Assembly (NCBI GenBank): GCA_964434235.1
Contig: CAYSUN010000018.1
Coordinates: 1 to 21,715, forward strand
Origin: JABMRF01 sp964434235
Lineage (GTDB): Bacteria; Patescibacteriota; Patescibacteriia; UBA11705; JABHMO01
Reading direction: 5' to 3'
Length of the DNA stretch: 21,715 bases
The notes under the pieces were generated by a model, which saw only the letters and a program-made list of their open reading frames with translations, searched no databases and had not been told where the DNA came from. Both the position numbers and the translations under genes were made by a program. How positions within the stretch are numbered: the first letter of the stretch is position 1; every line of letters starts with the position of its first letter. This document shows positions 8,427-16,118 of the stretch, in pieces.

Positions 8427-9755
8427 AAATTCAGCTTGTCGAATTTGTGAAGGTACGTAGACACGCATCATTGGTGAAGTGATATAGTCGATTCCCAGTT
8501 GTTCGACTGACCGTCTTTCTTCGTCGTCACCGATAAATACATAAATTCTTTTTGTGACCTTGTAGTCCAAGATTTCAAGAATTTCTGTCAATTCCTTATT
8601 TAGCAAACTGACATCAACTGCTCGCAATCTGTTTTGTTCTTCATCAAGATCATAAATTCGAAGGTGAGTAGCCATTCTTATGGTTGGAGCCGTAATTTCA
8701 TTATGGTTTTCATCAACAAGAATAGCTTGAACTTCTCGAGACAAAGTAGTTTCTGGCCTTTTGAAGTTTACGTGGACTTCTTGTCCAATAAACAAGTTTT
8801 GGTTTTTCAAGAATTGAGTAACTTTGCTTTTGATAGTTCGTCTAACTGGTCGATAAGATAAACTACTGTGAACTGTTTCAATTGTTACTAGGCAGGTTGC
8901 TGTGTGTCCATCGGAAAAAGTAGTTAAATCCTTGATTGAGCGTACGCCAGCAATTTTGTTGATAATGTTTTTAATTTCATCAACAAGGTTTTTATCTATT
9001 GAACGTGCTAGCAAAACACCTAGGGCGTTGTTGGTTAATTCTTTGGATGTTTTGAAAACTAAAAATGCAACAAATAGTCCAAGTCCATATTCAATTAGGC
9101 CACCAATAACTGGAGTGGCTTGGGGTAGAATTTCACCGATCGAATAAATTAATCCGAATTTAATAATAAAGCCAATAAATGTAGCAAGTTCAATTCTCCC
9201 ATCACTTAGGGTTTCATGTCCATCTGCGATAATGCTGGTCATGCCAGCTTTTTTTCCAACTTTGATTTGATATCGGCCAATAAACATTGACATTATTGTG
9301 CTGAGGCCAGTTGCCAAAAGAACTCCGAAAAAAGCACCAGAAGAAATCATCGTTTGTTCAATTTTTGGCAACAGCCACTCTTCGACATTTGGACGAATTA
9401 AATTATCAAGTGCTGGCCATAAAGAAATTAATCCAGAAATAGATTTGGTTACTGTTGCATAAACCAAAACCATCAAAGCTAGACCAACACCAAGAACCAA
9501 AATTGACTCAATCCTTTTTCTGCCCATTGGATATTCAGCAGATTTTGGTTTACTTGCTAGATAAATTCCAAAGAACATAACTAGCCCAACTTCAACCAAA
9601 TCTGACAGATTGTGAAAAGCATCAGCGATCAAGGCTGGTGAGTTAACCCATTGTCCGATCCCCATTTTCAAACCAAACTTGATGATATAGACCACTCCAA
9701 CGATGATCATTGTCAGCCAAGGTGACCAGAGAAGTTCTTTATTGAACTTTTTCAT
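8424..9755 (-). CDS. Cation diffusion facilitator family transporter
   Basis: CDF proteins export divalent metals (Zn, Fe, Mn, Co) in exchange for protons. The N-terminal part has several hydrophobic helices. Helix II carries the normal metal motif HNLSD (48-52). Helix V has ADGHETLSD (177-185), where the position four before the Asp is Glu (181) and the His is one residue earlier, so the usual HxxxD is altered. A cytoplasmic domain follows from about 255 (KNLVDEIKNIINKIAGVRSI). The C-terminus is about 100 residues longer than in ordinary CDF proteins and ends in a separate polar domain. The 443-residue protein starts 10 nt after the UspA-like gene, with a GAGGTGA ribosome-binding site in the gap. 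The metal cannot be predicted safely. Confidence 0.88.
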   Translation of the reverse strand: MKKFNKELLWSPWLTMIIVGVVYIIKFGLKMGIGQWVNSPALIADAFHNLSDLVEVGLVMFFGIYLASKPKSAEYPMGRKRIESILVLGVGLALMVLVYATVTKSISGLISLWPALDNLIRPNVEEWLLPKIEQTMISSGAFFGVLLATGLSTIMSMFIGRYQIKVGKKAGMTSIIADGHETLSDGRIELATFIGFIIKFGLIYSIGEILPQATPVIGGLIEYGLGLFVAFLVFKTSKELTNNALGVLLARSIDKNLVDEIKNIINKIAGVRSIKDLTTFSDGHTATCLVTIETVHSSLSYRPVRRTIKSKVTQFLKNQNLFIGQEVHVNFKRPETTLSREVQAILVDENHNEITAPTIRMATHLRIYDLDEEQNRLRAVDVSLLNKELTEILEILDYKVTKRIYVFIGDDEERRSVEQLGIDYITSPMMRVYVPSQIRQAEF

Positions 9756-9765
9756 TTTATCACCT

Positions 9766-10512
9766 CTAAGCTGTGATTAAAGTTGGTGTTGGTGAGTAAT
9801 TCAAAACTTGAACTGTGTGACTGCCAAAAACAACATCATCAGCAATCGACATTACGATCAAGTTACAATCATTGTCTAGCGCGCTTTGAGCAATTCCTTC
9901 AGCAATAACTCTTGGAAAAACAGAAGTAATATGCATTTCATAGGGGATATTTTGTTTTTCGCAAAATTCCCGTAGAAAGTTTTCTGTTTCTCTGGCATTC
10001 GGAACCATATGTTCGTGCCAAGTTTCAGGCTTTAGGCCTTGCTTGGGTCTTGTGGTATGAAAAAAAACAAGAGTGGAACTGGTTTTTTGAGCAATCGCTG
10101 TTGCGATTGGTAATGCTTTTAAGGTAGTATCAAGTCTGCCGAATGGCAAAAGAATTTTTTTGTAATTGTGCTCATCAAATTTAGTTTCATCATGCGGAGC
10201 TAAAACAAAAAAGATTTTTTTTGATGGGGCATTTGATTCTTTTAGAGCAACAGAGTTGCTCACTAAAATACCTTCAGGTTGATTGAGAATAGAATCAATA
10301 ATTTCGATGCCAGGAATAGCAACTTGAAGCCTTTGCTTTTGGATTTCCACAAAAGTTTGGCACTCAGTTGTCAGTGTTGGTAGGTGAGTGCTTCCAGGAT
10401 AAATAGCAATTGGTAGATCCAAAACGCCAGCCAAATCTTTGGCATAAGCAACTTCTCGTTCTTTTCTGACACTGAGTAGAATAATTTTTTTCAATTCTTG
10501 AATAGTAGGCAT
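9766..10512 (-). CDS. Universal stress protein (UspA-like)
   Basis: The C-terminal half is a recognisable UspA domain: KKILLPFGRLDTTLKALPIA begins it, and LIVMSIADDVVFGSHTVQVL with SPTPTLITA ends it. The nucleotide-loop glycines are only partly kept (the GS before HTVQVL remains), so ATP binding is uncertain. The N-terminal half looks like a diverged first Usp domain, which would make a tandem protein of normal size (248 residues). Start at 10512 is set by GGAGG just upstream (10517-10521). It is first in a two-gene unit with the CDF transporter, which suggests a role in metal or envelope stress; that link is inference. It ends in TAG. Confidence 0.82.
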   Translation of the reverse strand: MPTIQELKKIILLSVRKEREVAYAKDLAGVLDLPIAIYPGSTHLPTLTTECQTFVEIQKQRLQVAIPGIEIIDSILNQPEGILVSNSVALKESNAPSKKIFFVLAPHDETKFDEHNYKKILLPFGRLDTTLKALPIATAIAQKTSSTLVFFHTTRPKQGLKPETWHEHMVPNARETENFLREFCEKQNIPYEMHITSVFPRVIAEGIAQSALDNDCNLIVMSIADDVVFGSHTVQVLNYSPTPTLITA

Positions 10513-10556
10513 GGAACCTCCAAAGTTAGCTTAATTAAGATGTTAAAGAACATTAG

Positions 10557-10585
10557 ATTATAGCTTATAGTTAGACTTTTGTCAA
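10557..10585 (-). promoter_or_regulatory. Consensus promoter of the usp-CDF operon
   Basis: On the minus strand TTGACA (10580-10585), 17 bp and TATAAT (10557-10562) match the consensus fully. The start near 10550 gives a leader of about 38 nt before the ATG at 10512. Confidence 0.88.
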
Positions 10586-10722
10586 GGTGCGAAGGTGAAT
10601 CGTTAAGCTTAAAATTTGATGGGATAAGTTTTTTAAAAAGTCATATATTTAAATATAATAATCAATAATAAAATTATGCTGAATGTGCAATTCTTAAAAA
10701 ATGGATTTAATGATTTAATAAT

Positions 10723-10751
10723 AAAAATAACGCTGTTTGCGTTATTTTTTT
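10723..10751. terminator. Bidirectional terminator after the permease
   Basis: AAAAATAACGC (10723-10733) pairs perfectly with GCGTTATTTTT (10739-10749) around a 5-nt loop. On the minus strand it ends the ArsR operon; its T-run also works on the plus strand. Confidence 0.8.
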
Positions 10752-10779
10752 ATACTAATCAATTGAGGGAATTTTGGTT

Positions 10780-11738
10780 TTATTTAATTAAAAAGTTAAA
10801 CAAAAAACCTGTAAAAATAATACCGATTGCAACGATTGAGGCAAAGATAATAATCAGTTTAGTTTTCATTACTTTTTTCAAAATCATAAATTCTGGTAAA
10901 GATAAAGCAGTAACCGCCATCATAAAGGCAAGGGATGTGCCGATGGCTACGCCTTTTTCAGTTAGAGCACTAACTAGAGGAATAACACCAGCTGCATTGG
11001 AGTACAAGGGGATACCAATTAACACTGATACGGGTACAGCGTACCATTTGTCCGCACCAGCATATTGAGCTAAAAAGTCGGCAGGTATATAACCATGAAT
11101 TCAAGCACCAACACCTACGCCAATTAAAATATATGGCCAAATCTTTTTTAGTATGTCCCGAGTGTAAGTTTGAGCAAAATGTACTCTTTGTGGCCAGCTT
11201 ATTTTTGGTAGCTGTTGGGAGTTTTTTGTTTGATTATTTCTTATAAAATCAGACAATAAATGTTCTACTGGTAGCCTCTGAATAATTAAGCCTGAAACGA
11301 TGGCAATTATTAATCCGCTAGCAATATATATACCTGCAATTTTCCAACCAAACAGACTGAACAAAAGTACTAATGCGATTTCATTAATCATTGGCGAGGC
11401 GACTAAAAAAAAGTAACACCGAGCGGAACTCCAGCTTCGATAAAACCTAAAAATAATGGTAATGCACTACATGAACAAAAAGGTGTGACTATACCAAGCA
11501 ATGCAGCTAAAATGTTTCCAATAAAGTTGTGCTTTTTTGATAAAAAAGAGCGTATTTTTTCTGGTGGTACAAACGATCTAATGATTGAAACTGTAAAAAT
11601 AATAATTATAAGTAGAATAAATATTTTTATCGTATCAAAAATGAAAAAATTAACTGCGTCAGCTAATAACGTTTTGGGAACGATATTAAAAATTGAATAA
11701 GTTAGCCAGTCGGCCAATAGTTGGATTGGATAGAACAT
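10780..11738 (-). pseudogene. COG0701-type permease, broken by a frameshift and an in-frame TGA
   Basis: Three adjacent minus-strand segments form one protein of about 319 residues. Segment 1 begins MFYPIQLLADWL and contains the family motif TPFCSCSALPLFLGF and EAGVPLGVTFF, then stops at TAG 11403-11405. One more T in the T8 run (11406-11413) restores LVASPMINEIALVLLF and segment 2. Segment 2 ends in IGVGVGA with TGA at 11101-11103, and the same frame continues IHGYIPADFLAQYAG and PLYSNAAGVIPLVSA to 10780. These permeases export metals or metalloids through the membrane; the CSC motif is typical. The ATG at 11738 lies 1 nt after the stop of the thioredoxin-like gene, so I prefer it to the upstream GTG. 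It may be a pseudogene, recoded, or carry sequence errors. Confidence 0.8.
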
Positions 11739-11739
11739 A

Positions 11740-12045
11740 TTATTTTTGGCAATTACAACCACCTGAGCAGTGGCTAGTTGGTTGTTCTTCTGTTTTTGAT
11801 TTATTCAAATTATGGGATGTTAGCATAGTTTCAATCTCAGTAATGTCAGGTATCCGGCCATAGCTTAAAATTTGATCATCCACGACCAAAGCTGGAGTGC
11901 TCATAATTCCGTATTTTATAATTAAATTAATGTCTGAAATTTTTTCGATTGTAACGTTGAGGTTTAATCTTTTTATTGCTTCTTGTGTGTTAAGCTCTAG
12001 TTTTTTACAATTAGAGCAACCTGCGCCTAAAATTTTAATTATCAT
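11740..12045 (-). CDS. Thioredoxin-like small protein (redox-active disulfide protein 2 type)
   Basis: The 101-residue protein has the compact glutaredoxin/thioredoxin fold pattern with CSNC (10-13) in IKILGAGCSNCKKLELN. It also has the cis-proline region MSTPALVVDDQ, typical of this family. Its tail (HCSGGCNCQK) adds a CxxxCxC cluster that could bind metal. It lies between ArsR (1-nt gap) and the permease (1-nt gap), the usual order ArsR, thioredoxin-like, COG0701 permease. A role in delivering or reducing the metal or metalloid for the permease is likely but inferred. It ends in TAA. Confidence 0.88.
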   Translation of the reverse strand: MIIKILGAGCSNCKKLELNTQEAIKRLNLNVTIEKISDINLIIKYGIMSTPALVVDDQILSYGRIPDITEIETMLTSHNLNKSKTEEQPTSHCSGGCNCQK

Positions 12046-12046
12046 A

Positions 12047-12337
12047 TTATTTTTGATTTAAAAAAGATTGTAAGTTTATTAGTTGTTGATTGATTGTTTT
12101 ATTATTTAATTTATAAAATACTTTTAAACCTTGTTTGTTAGACTCGATTAAGTCTGTTTCACTTAAAATTTTTAAATGATGGGAAGTTAGGTTTTGGCGT
12201 AAATTCAAAGCTGGCCAAATTTCGCAAACACATTTCGGGCCATCTTTTAAAAGATATAAAATCCTCAGCCTGTTTTTATCAGAAATTATTTTTAGTAACT
12301 TAGTCATTTCGTTAAAGTCTTTTAATGATTTTTTCAT
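12047..12337 (-). CDS. ArsR/SmtB family metal-responsive repressor
   Basis: This is a winged-helix repressor of 96 residues from the chosen start. KIISDKNRLRILYLLKDG opens the DNA-binding domain. CVC (36-38, in KCVCEIW) is the As(III)/Cd-type thiol metal site of ArsR proteins. NLTSHHLKIL is the recognition-helix region, and GLKVFYKLNN is the wing. Another ATG at 12370 would add 11 residues but lies inside the palindromic operator and 5 nt from the predicted transcription start, so I prefer 12337; neither has a clear ribosome-binding site. It should repress its own operon and release DNA on metal binding. Confidence 0.88.
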   Translation of the reverse strand: MKKSLKDFNEMTKLLKIISDKNRLRILYLLKDGPKCVCEIWPALNLRQNLTSHHLKILSETDLIESNKQGLKVFYKLNNKTINQQLINLQSFLNQK

Positions 12338-12356
12338 AATTAAAGGGTTAGATTGT

Positions 12357-12376
12357 ATATCAACGTGCATTGATAT
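12357..12376. promoter_or_regulatory. Predicted ArsR operator
   Basis: ATATCAA (12357-12363), 6 nt, TTGATAT (12370-12376) form a perfect inverted repeat across the predicted transcription start of the ArsR operon. The direct repeat GATTGTATAT occurs on both sides (12351-12360 and 12381-12390), the right copy covering the -10 box. ArsR/SmtB repressors usually bind such sites. Confidence 0.65.
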
Positions 12377-12381
12377 AGATG

Positions 12382-12410
12382 ATTGTATATGAATAAAAAG
12401 ATTTATTCAA
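12382..12410 (-). promoter_or_regulatory. Promoter of the ArsR operon
   Basis: On the minus strand TTGAAT (12405-12410), 17 bp and TACAAT (12382-12387) place the start near 12375, inside the palindrome. A second option lies further upstream (TTGACG, 18 bp, TATAGT). Confidence 0.7.
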
Positions 12411-12690
12411 GAGTTTAAAAAAATGATAATACTATATATAATACTTTAATTGTGCGTCAAAAAGGTATAAATAAAATTGGTAGATATTTATGCCCTATCC
12501 AAAGTATGTTGCGATTATTTATTTTATCACGATCCAAAGAAATTGCACTTTGAAATTAAACCTCAAACACTGCTACACGTTTTATTAACCCATAGATTTT
12601 AATTCGAATCATCAACAATGTTTGCGACTAAAATAATAAAGGTTTATTGATAATTATTTAGACAAGGTTAGGCTTCGCTTAAAGTATTTC
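12411..12690. other. Intergenic stretch without a recognised gene
   Basis: Between the ArsR promoter and the typA terminator I see only short frames (longest about 32 codons), no ribosome-binding site and no clear RNA. It is not unusual in composition. Confidence 0.5.
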
Positions 12691-12719
12691 AAAAGACTCC
12701 AGTATACCCGGAGTCTTTT
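12691..12719 (-). terminator. Terminator after typA
   Basis: AAAAGACTCC (12691-12700) pairs perfectly with GGAGTCTTTT (12710-12719) around a 9-nt loop, 25 bp beyond the typA stop. The T-run after it on the minus strand is only four long. Confidence 0.75.
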
Positions 12720-12743
12720 AACTTTTAGTGCTTTTTGACTTGT

Positions 12744-14531
12744 TTATTTTGCGAAGTTTTTATTTCTAGAGTTTTTCGTTAAATATTTTTTTCTAAGTCT
12801 GACGCTTTTTGGTGTAACCTCCAAGTATTCATCATCTTTCATAATTCCCAAACCTTTTTCAATAGTAACCTCTATTGGAGGGGTTAGGTTAATAGCATCG
12901 TCAGAGCCAGAAGCTCTCATATTGGTTAATTGTTTACCTTTGATTGGATTTACTTCCATATCATTACCTTTTGTTACATTACCAATGACCATTCCTTCAT
13001 AAACCTCAACATTTGCTCCAATATATAGAGAACCACGACTTTGTAAATTAAAAAGTGAATAGCCCAAAGCTTTGCCAGTAACCATAGAAATCATTGAACC
13101 AGTATCAACTTTATCTATTTCCCCAGCGTATTGTTGAAAACCAATCATTCGACTACAAAAAATTCCTTCGCCTCGAGTATCAACCACAAATTCTGTTCGA
13201 TAGCCGAGTAATCCTCTAATCGGTATTTCAAAAATTAGTCTAGTTCTACCATTTTTAGAAGACATACCAGTAATCAAGCCTTTTCTTTTGGCCATTTTCT
13301 CAATAATGGTTCCAGCTAAAACATCAGGAACATCGATTGTTACTTCTTCGTAAGGTTCTTGTTTTTTACCATTAACTTCTTTAATAATAACTGTTGGTTG
13401 AGAAACTTGTAATTCGTAATTTTCGCGTCGCATATTTTCTAACAAAATAGCAATATGCAATTCTCCTCGGCCAAGTACTTTGTAATATGTAGTTTCGGAA
13501 AAATCAATTTTTAAGCCTACGTTAACTTCTAATTCTTTTTCTAATCTTTCTTTTAATTTACTATTAGTAACGTGTTTTCCTTCTCGGCCAGCGAATGGTG
13601 AATCATTAACAAAAAAGTTTAAAGAGATAGTTGGTTCATCAATATCAATGTGAGGTAATGGTTCTTGATTTTCATTTTCACAAATTGTTTCGCCAATAAA
13701 AATATTTGGTAACCCAGCAATCATTACAATGTCACCAGCTTTTGCTTCAGTTACATCTTTTCGTTCAATGCCGTGGAAGGTAAATAATTTTGTTATTTTT
13801 CCAGTTCTTTTTTCACCAGTTTGATCAATTACTACAACTTTTTGTGCCTGCGTAATTTTACCTTCGTAAATTCTCGCAATGGCTAATCTACCTAAAAAGT
13901 TATCGTAAGCAAGATTAAATGGTTGAATACGTAATTCTTTATTTTCATTTTCAGCTGAATTTGCTGGTTTAACATAATCTAAAATAGTATCTAAAATAGG
14001 TTTTAAATCAACTTCTTTGTCCGCCATATTTTTTTTGGCTAAACCATATTTGGCGACAGCGTAAAGGATAGGAAATTTTAATTGCTCATCATTAGCTTCA
14101 AGATCAAGAAATAGTTCGTAAATCATTTCTTCAACTTCTTCTACTCGGGCAGCTGGTTTGTCAATTTTGTTAATAATTACAATCGGCTTTAAGCCTAATT
14201 CAAGAGATTTTTTTAACACAAATCTAGTTTGGGGCATTGGACCTTCTTGAGCATCAACAACCAAAAGTACAGAATCAATAGATCTTAATATTCGTTCGAC
14301 TTCTGAACCAAAATCAGCGTGACCTGGGGTGTCAACGATATTTATTTTTGTATCTTTATAAATCACAGAGGTGTTTTTTGAATAAATAGTAATACCCCTT
14401 TCTTGCTCTAGTTTATCGCTGTCCATACTTTGACCTTCTGAAGCCATACCAGTTTGTTTCATTAAGGCATCAGTCAAAGCAGTTTTGCCATGATCAACGT
14501 GAGCGATGATTGCAATATTTCTGATTTCCAT
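12744..14531 (-). CDS. typA: Translational GTPase BipA/TypA
   Basis: BipA/TypA is a ribosome-associated GTPase related to EF-G and LepA that helps 50S assembly and stress growth. The G-domain motifs are intact: AHVDHGKT (10-17), RGITI, DTPGHADFG and NKID. Domain II, an EF-G-like domain III/V region and the BipA-specific C-terminus follow. Typical stretches are FVVDTRGEGIFCSRM, RASGSDDAINLTPP and MKDDEYLEVTPKSVRLRK. The 595 residues match the usual 600 or so. It starts 98 bp after the DEAD-box gene on the same strand; no terminator separates them, so they may share a transcript. The gap contains short direct repeats of AATCAACTT (about 14586-14620). No clear ribosome-binding site precedes the ATG. 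Confidence 0.97.
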   Translation of the reverse strand: MEIRNIAIIAHVDHGKTALTDALMKQTGMASEGQSMDSDKLEQERGITIYSKNTSVIYKDTKINIVDTPGHADFGSEVERILRSIDSVLLVVDAQEGPMPQTRFVLKKSLELGLKPIVIINKIDKPAARVEEVEEMIYELFLDLEANDEQLKFPILYAVAKYGLAKKNMADKEVDLKPILDTILDYVKPANSAENENKELRIQPFNLAYDNFLGRLAIARIYEGKITQAQKVVVIDQTGEKRTGKITKLFTFHGIERKDVTEAKAGDIVMIAGLPNIFIGETICENENQEPLPHIDIDEPTISLNFFVNDSPFAGREGKHVTNSKLKERLEKELEVNVGLKIDFSETTYYKVLGRGELHIAILLENMRRENYELQVSQPTVIIKEVNGKKQEPYEEVTIDVPDVLAGTIIEKMAKRKGLITGMSSKNGRTRLIFEIPIRGLLGYRTEFVVDTRGEGIFCSRMIGFQQYAGEIDKVDTGSMISMVTGKALGYSLFNLQSRGSLYIGANVEVYEGMVIGNVTKGNDMEVNPIKGKQLTNMRASGSDDAINLTPPIEVTIEKGLGIMKDDEYLEVTPKSVRLRKKYLTKNSRNKNFAK

Positions 14532-14629
14532 ATTTTATAATATTTATAATTATTTTAACTTATTTTTCACTTAACACTTTAAGGTAATCAACTTAATCAA
14601 CTCAATAAACTTAATCAACTTTTTATTAC

Positions 14630-15916
14630 TTACCATTTTTTCCTTTGTCCTGAACTTGCTTTTGCTTGTCTGCCATAACCACCATAGCCGGAACTTCTAC
14701 TTGAAGAGTAATTGCTCTTTTTCCATTGTGGTCGGCCAGTTCTTCGTTTGCTGGAAAAAGAATTTTGTGATTTATTATTGCTTCTAAGGTTTGAAAATTC
14801 TTCTCCGCTTTTTACTAGTTTAATCGGTTTTTTTATTAAATTTTCAATGGCTGTTAATTTGTATTTTTGGTCAGGTTCAACAAAAGCCATAGCCTTACCA
14901 CTTTTACCAGCTCGTCCAGTTCGCCCAATTCTGTGTACATAATCTTCTGCGCTTTCTGGTAAATCAAAATTAACAACTAAAGAAATGTCATTAACATCAA
15001 TACCTCTAGCTGCTACATCAGTAGCAACTAAAATTCTATATTGGCCTGATTTAAATCCGTCTAAAGCTTTTTTTCTTTGAGCTAAAGATCTGTTTGAGTG
15101 CATTTCAATAGCCGAGAAACGATTATCTCTTAAAGTTAAAGCAACCTTTTTAGCTTTGAACTTTGTTCGAGTAAAAACTAAAACGCTACCTTCATTTTCT
15201 TTAAGTATTTTTTCTAAATAACTTTGTTTGCGGTTTTGTGAAACAATGTAAGCTTCTTGTTTAATGTTTTGCGCGCTTGTGCCAGATGGAGCTACTTGAA
15301 TTTTTTTCGGTTCGGTCATGTATTCCTTTGTTAACGAAGCAATCTCATTAGGCATGGTAGCTGAAAAAAGCATGGTTTGTTTTTTTTGTGGCATTAAACT
15401 TAAAATAGCTCTAATCTGAGGCATAAAACCAATGTCCAACATTCTGTCTGCTTCATCAAGTACAACTAAACTTACTCTTGTGACATCACAATTATTTCGG
15501 TGTAAATGATCAATCATTCGACCTGGTGTGGCAATAATAATATCAGGATTTCTTTGTAATGATTTTTTTTGAGGAAAAGAAGAAACGCCACCGATTAAAA
15601 GGGCAGTTCTTATTCCAAATGGTCGTCCCAAATTTGAAAGCACTTCATTAACTTGAATAGCTAGTTCTCTGGTAGGTAACATAATTACACATTTACCTTT
15701 TTTCTTTCGAACTTGTTCAATGGCTGGTAAACCAAAAGCTAAGGTTTTGCCAGTACCAGTTTGGGCAATACCTAAAATGTCTTTGCCTTCTAAACCAAAA
15801 GCAATACATCTTTCTTGAATAGGTGTAGGATAAATTATATTTTGTGATTCTAAGATCTTTAGAAGATCAACAGAAACACCTAGATCACCAAAGGTGACCG
15901 CATTCTCTTGTTTCAT
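14630..15916 (-). CDS. DEAD-box ATP-dependent RNA helicase
   Basis: The protein (428 residues) unwinds RNA, in relatives during ribosome assembly, mRNA decay or cold shock. Visible motifs are the Q-motif region (FGDLGVSVDLLKILE to YPTPIQ), Walker A AQTGTGKT (51-58), PTRELA, TPGR, DEAD (154-157), SAT (185-187), ARGID and HRIGRTGR (about 324-331). A basic, Ser/Gly-rich tail (GRPQWKKSNYSSSRSSGYGG) gives RNA binding, as in RhlE/CsdA relatives. The open frame extends to a TTG at 15964, but ATG at 15916 begins a normal N-terminus. Its promoter is about 100 nt upstream, giving a long leader with a small hairpin (CTTTCC with GGGAAG), which suggests post-transcriptional control such as a cold-shock leader. 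The exact subfamily is not fixed. Confidence 0.95.
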   Translation of the reverse strand: MKQENAVTFGDLGVSVDLLKILESQNIIYPTPIQERCIAFGLEGKDILGIAQTGTGKTLAFGLPAIEQVRKKKGKCVIMLPTRELAIQVNEVLSNLGRPFGIRTALLIGGVSSFPQKKSLQRNPDIIIATPGRMIDHLHRNNCDVTRVSLVVLDEADRMLDIGFMPQIRAILSLMPQKKQTMLFSATMPNEIASLTKEYMTEPKKIQVAPSGTSAQNIKQEAYIVSQNRKQSYLEKILKENEGSVLVFTRTKFKAKKVALTLRDNRFSAIEMHSNRSLAQRKKALDGFKSGQYRILVATDVAARGIDVNDISLVVNFDLPESAEDYVHRIGRTGRAGKSGKAMAFVEPDQKYKLTAIENLIKKPIKLVKSGEEFSNLRSNNKSQNSFSSKRRTGRPQWKKSNYSSSRSSGYGGYGRQAKASSGQRKKW

Positions 15917-16018
15917 AATATTTTTTGTAACCCGATTTCCAGCTAGGTCACAAATATGAGACAAAAGTGGTTCGAGTTATTACTTCCCAAAATGGAAAGC
16001 AATCTTTTTAAGAACTAA

Positions 16019-16047
16019 AGTATACTACTAATCCAAAACATTGTCAA
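16019..16047 (-). promoter_or_regulatory. Promoter of the DEAD-box helicase gene
   Basis: On the minus strand TTGACA (16042-16047), 17 bp and TATACT (16019-16024) form a strong promoter. It gives a leader of roughly 95 nt before the ATG at 15916. Confidence 0.85.
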
Positions 16048-16092
16048 GCTTAAAAAATATTTATTGAATTTTTGTTGTAATTTAAAAATAAG

Positions 16093-16118
16093 ACAACCAC
16101 AGATGTTTCTGTGGTTGT
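16093..16118. terminator. Terminator-like hairpin facing the minus strand
   Basis: ACAACCACAG (16093-16102) pairs perfectly with CTGTGGTTGT (16109-16118). On the minus strand CTTATTTTTAAA follows, so it would stop transcription coming from the right. No minus-strand gene now lies there, which suggests that the region to its right was replaced. Confidence 0.55.

Noticed and set aside
10676..11068. 130-codon plus-strand ORF
   Set aside because: It is antisense to the permease, whose family sequence on the minus strand is clear, and it contains the terminator hairpin.
12490..12590. Short ORF starting MPYPKYVAIIYF
   Set aside because: 32 codons, no ribosome-binding site, no similarity recognised, no terminator of its own.
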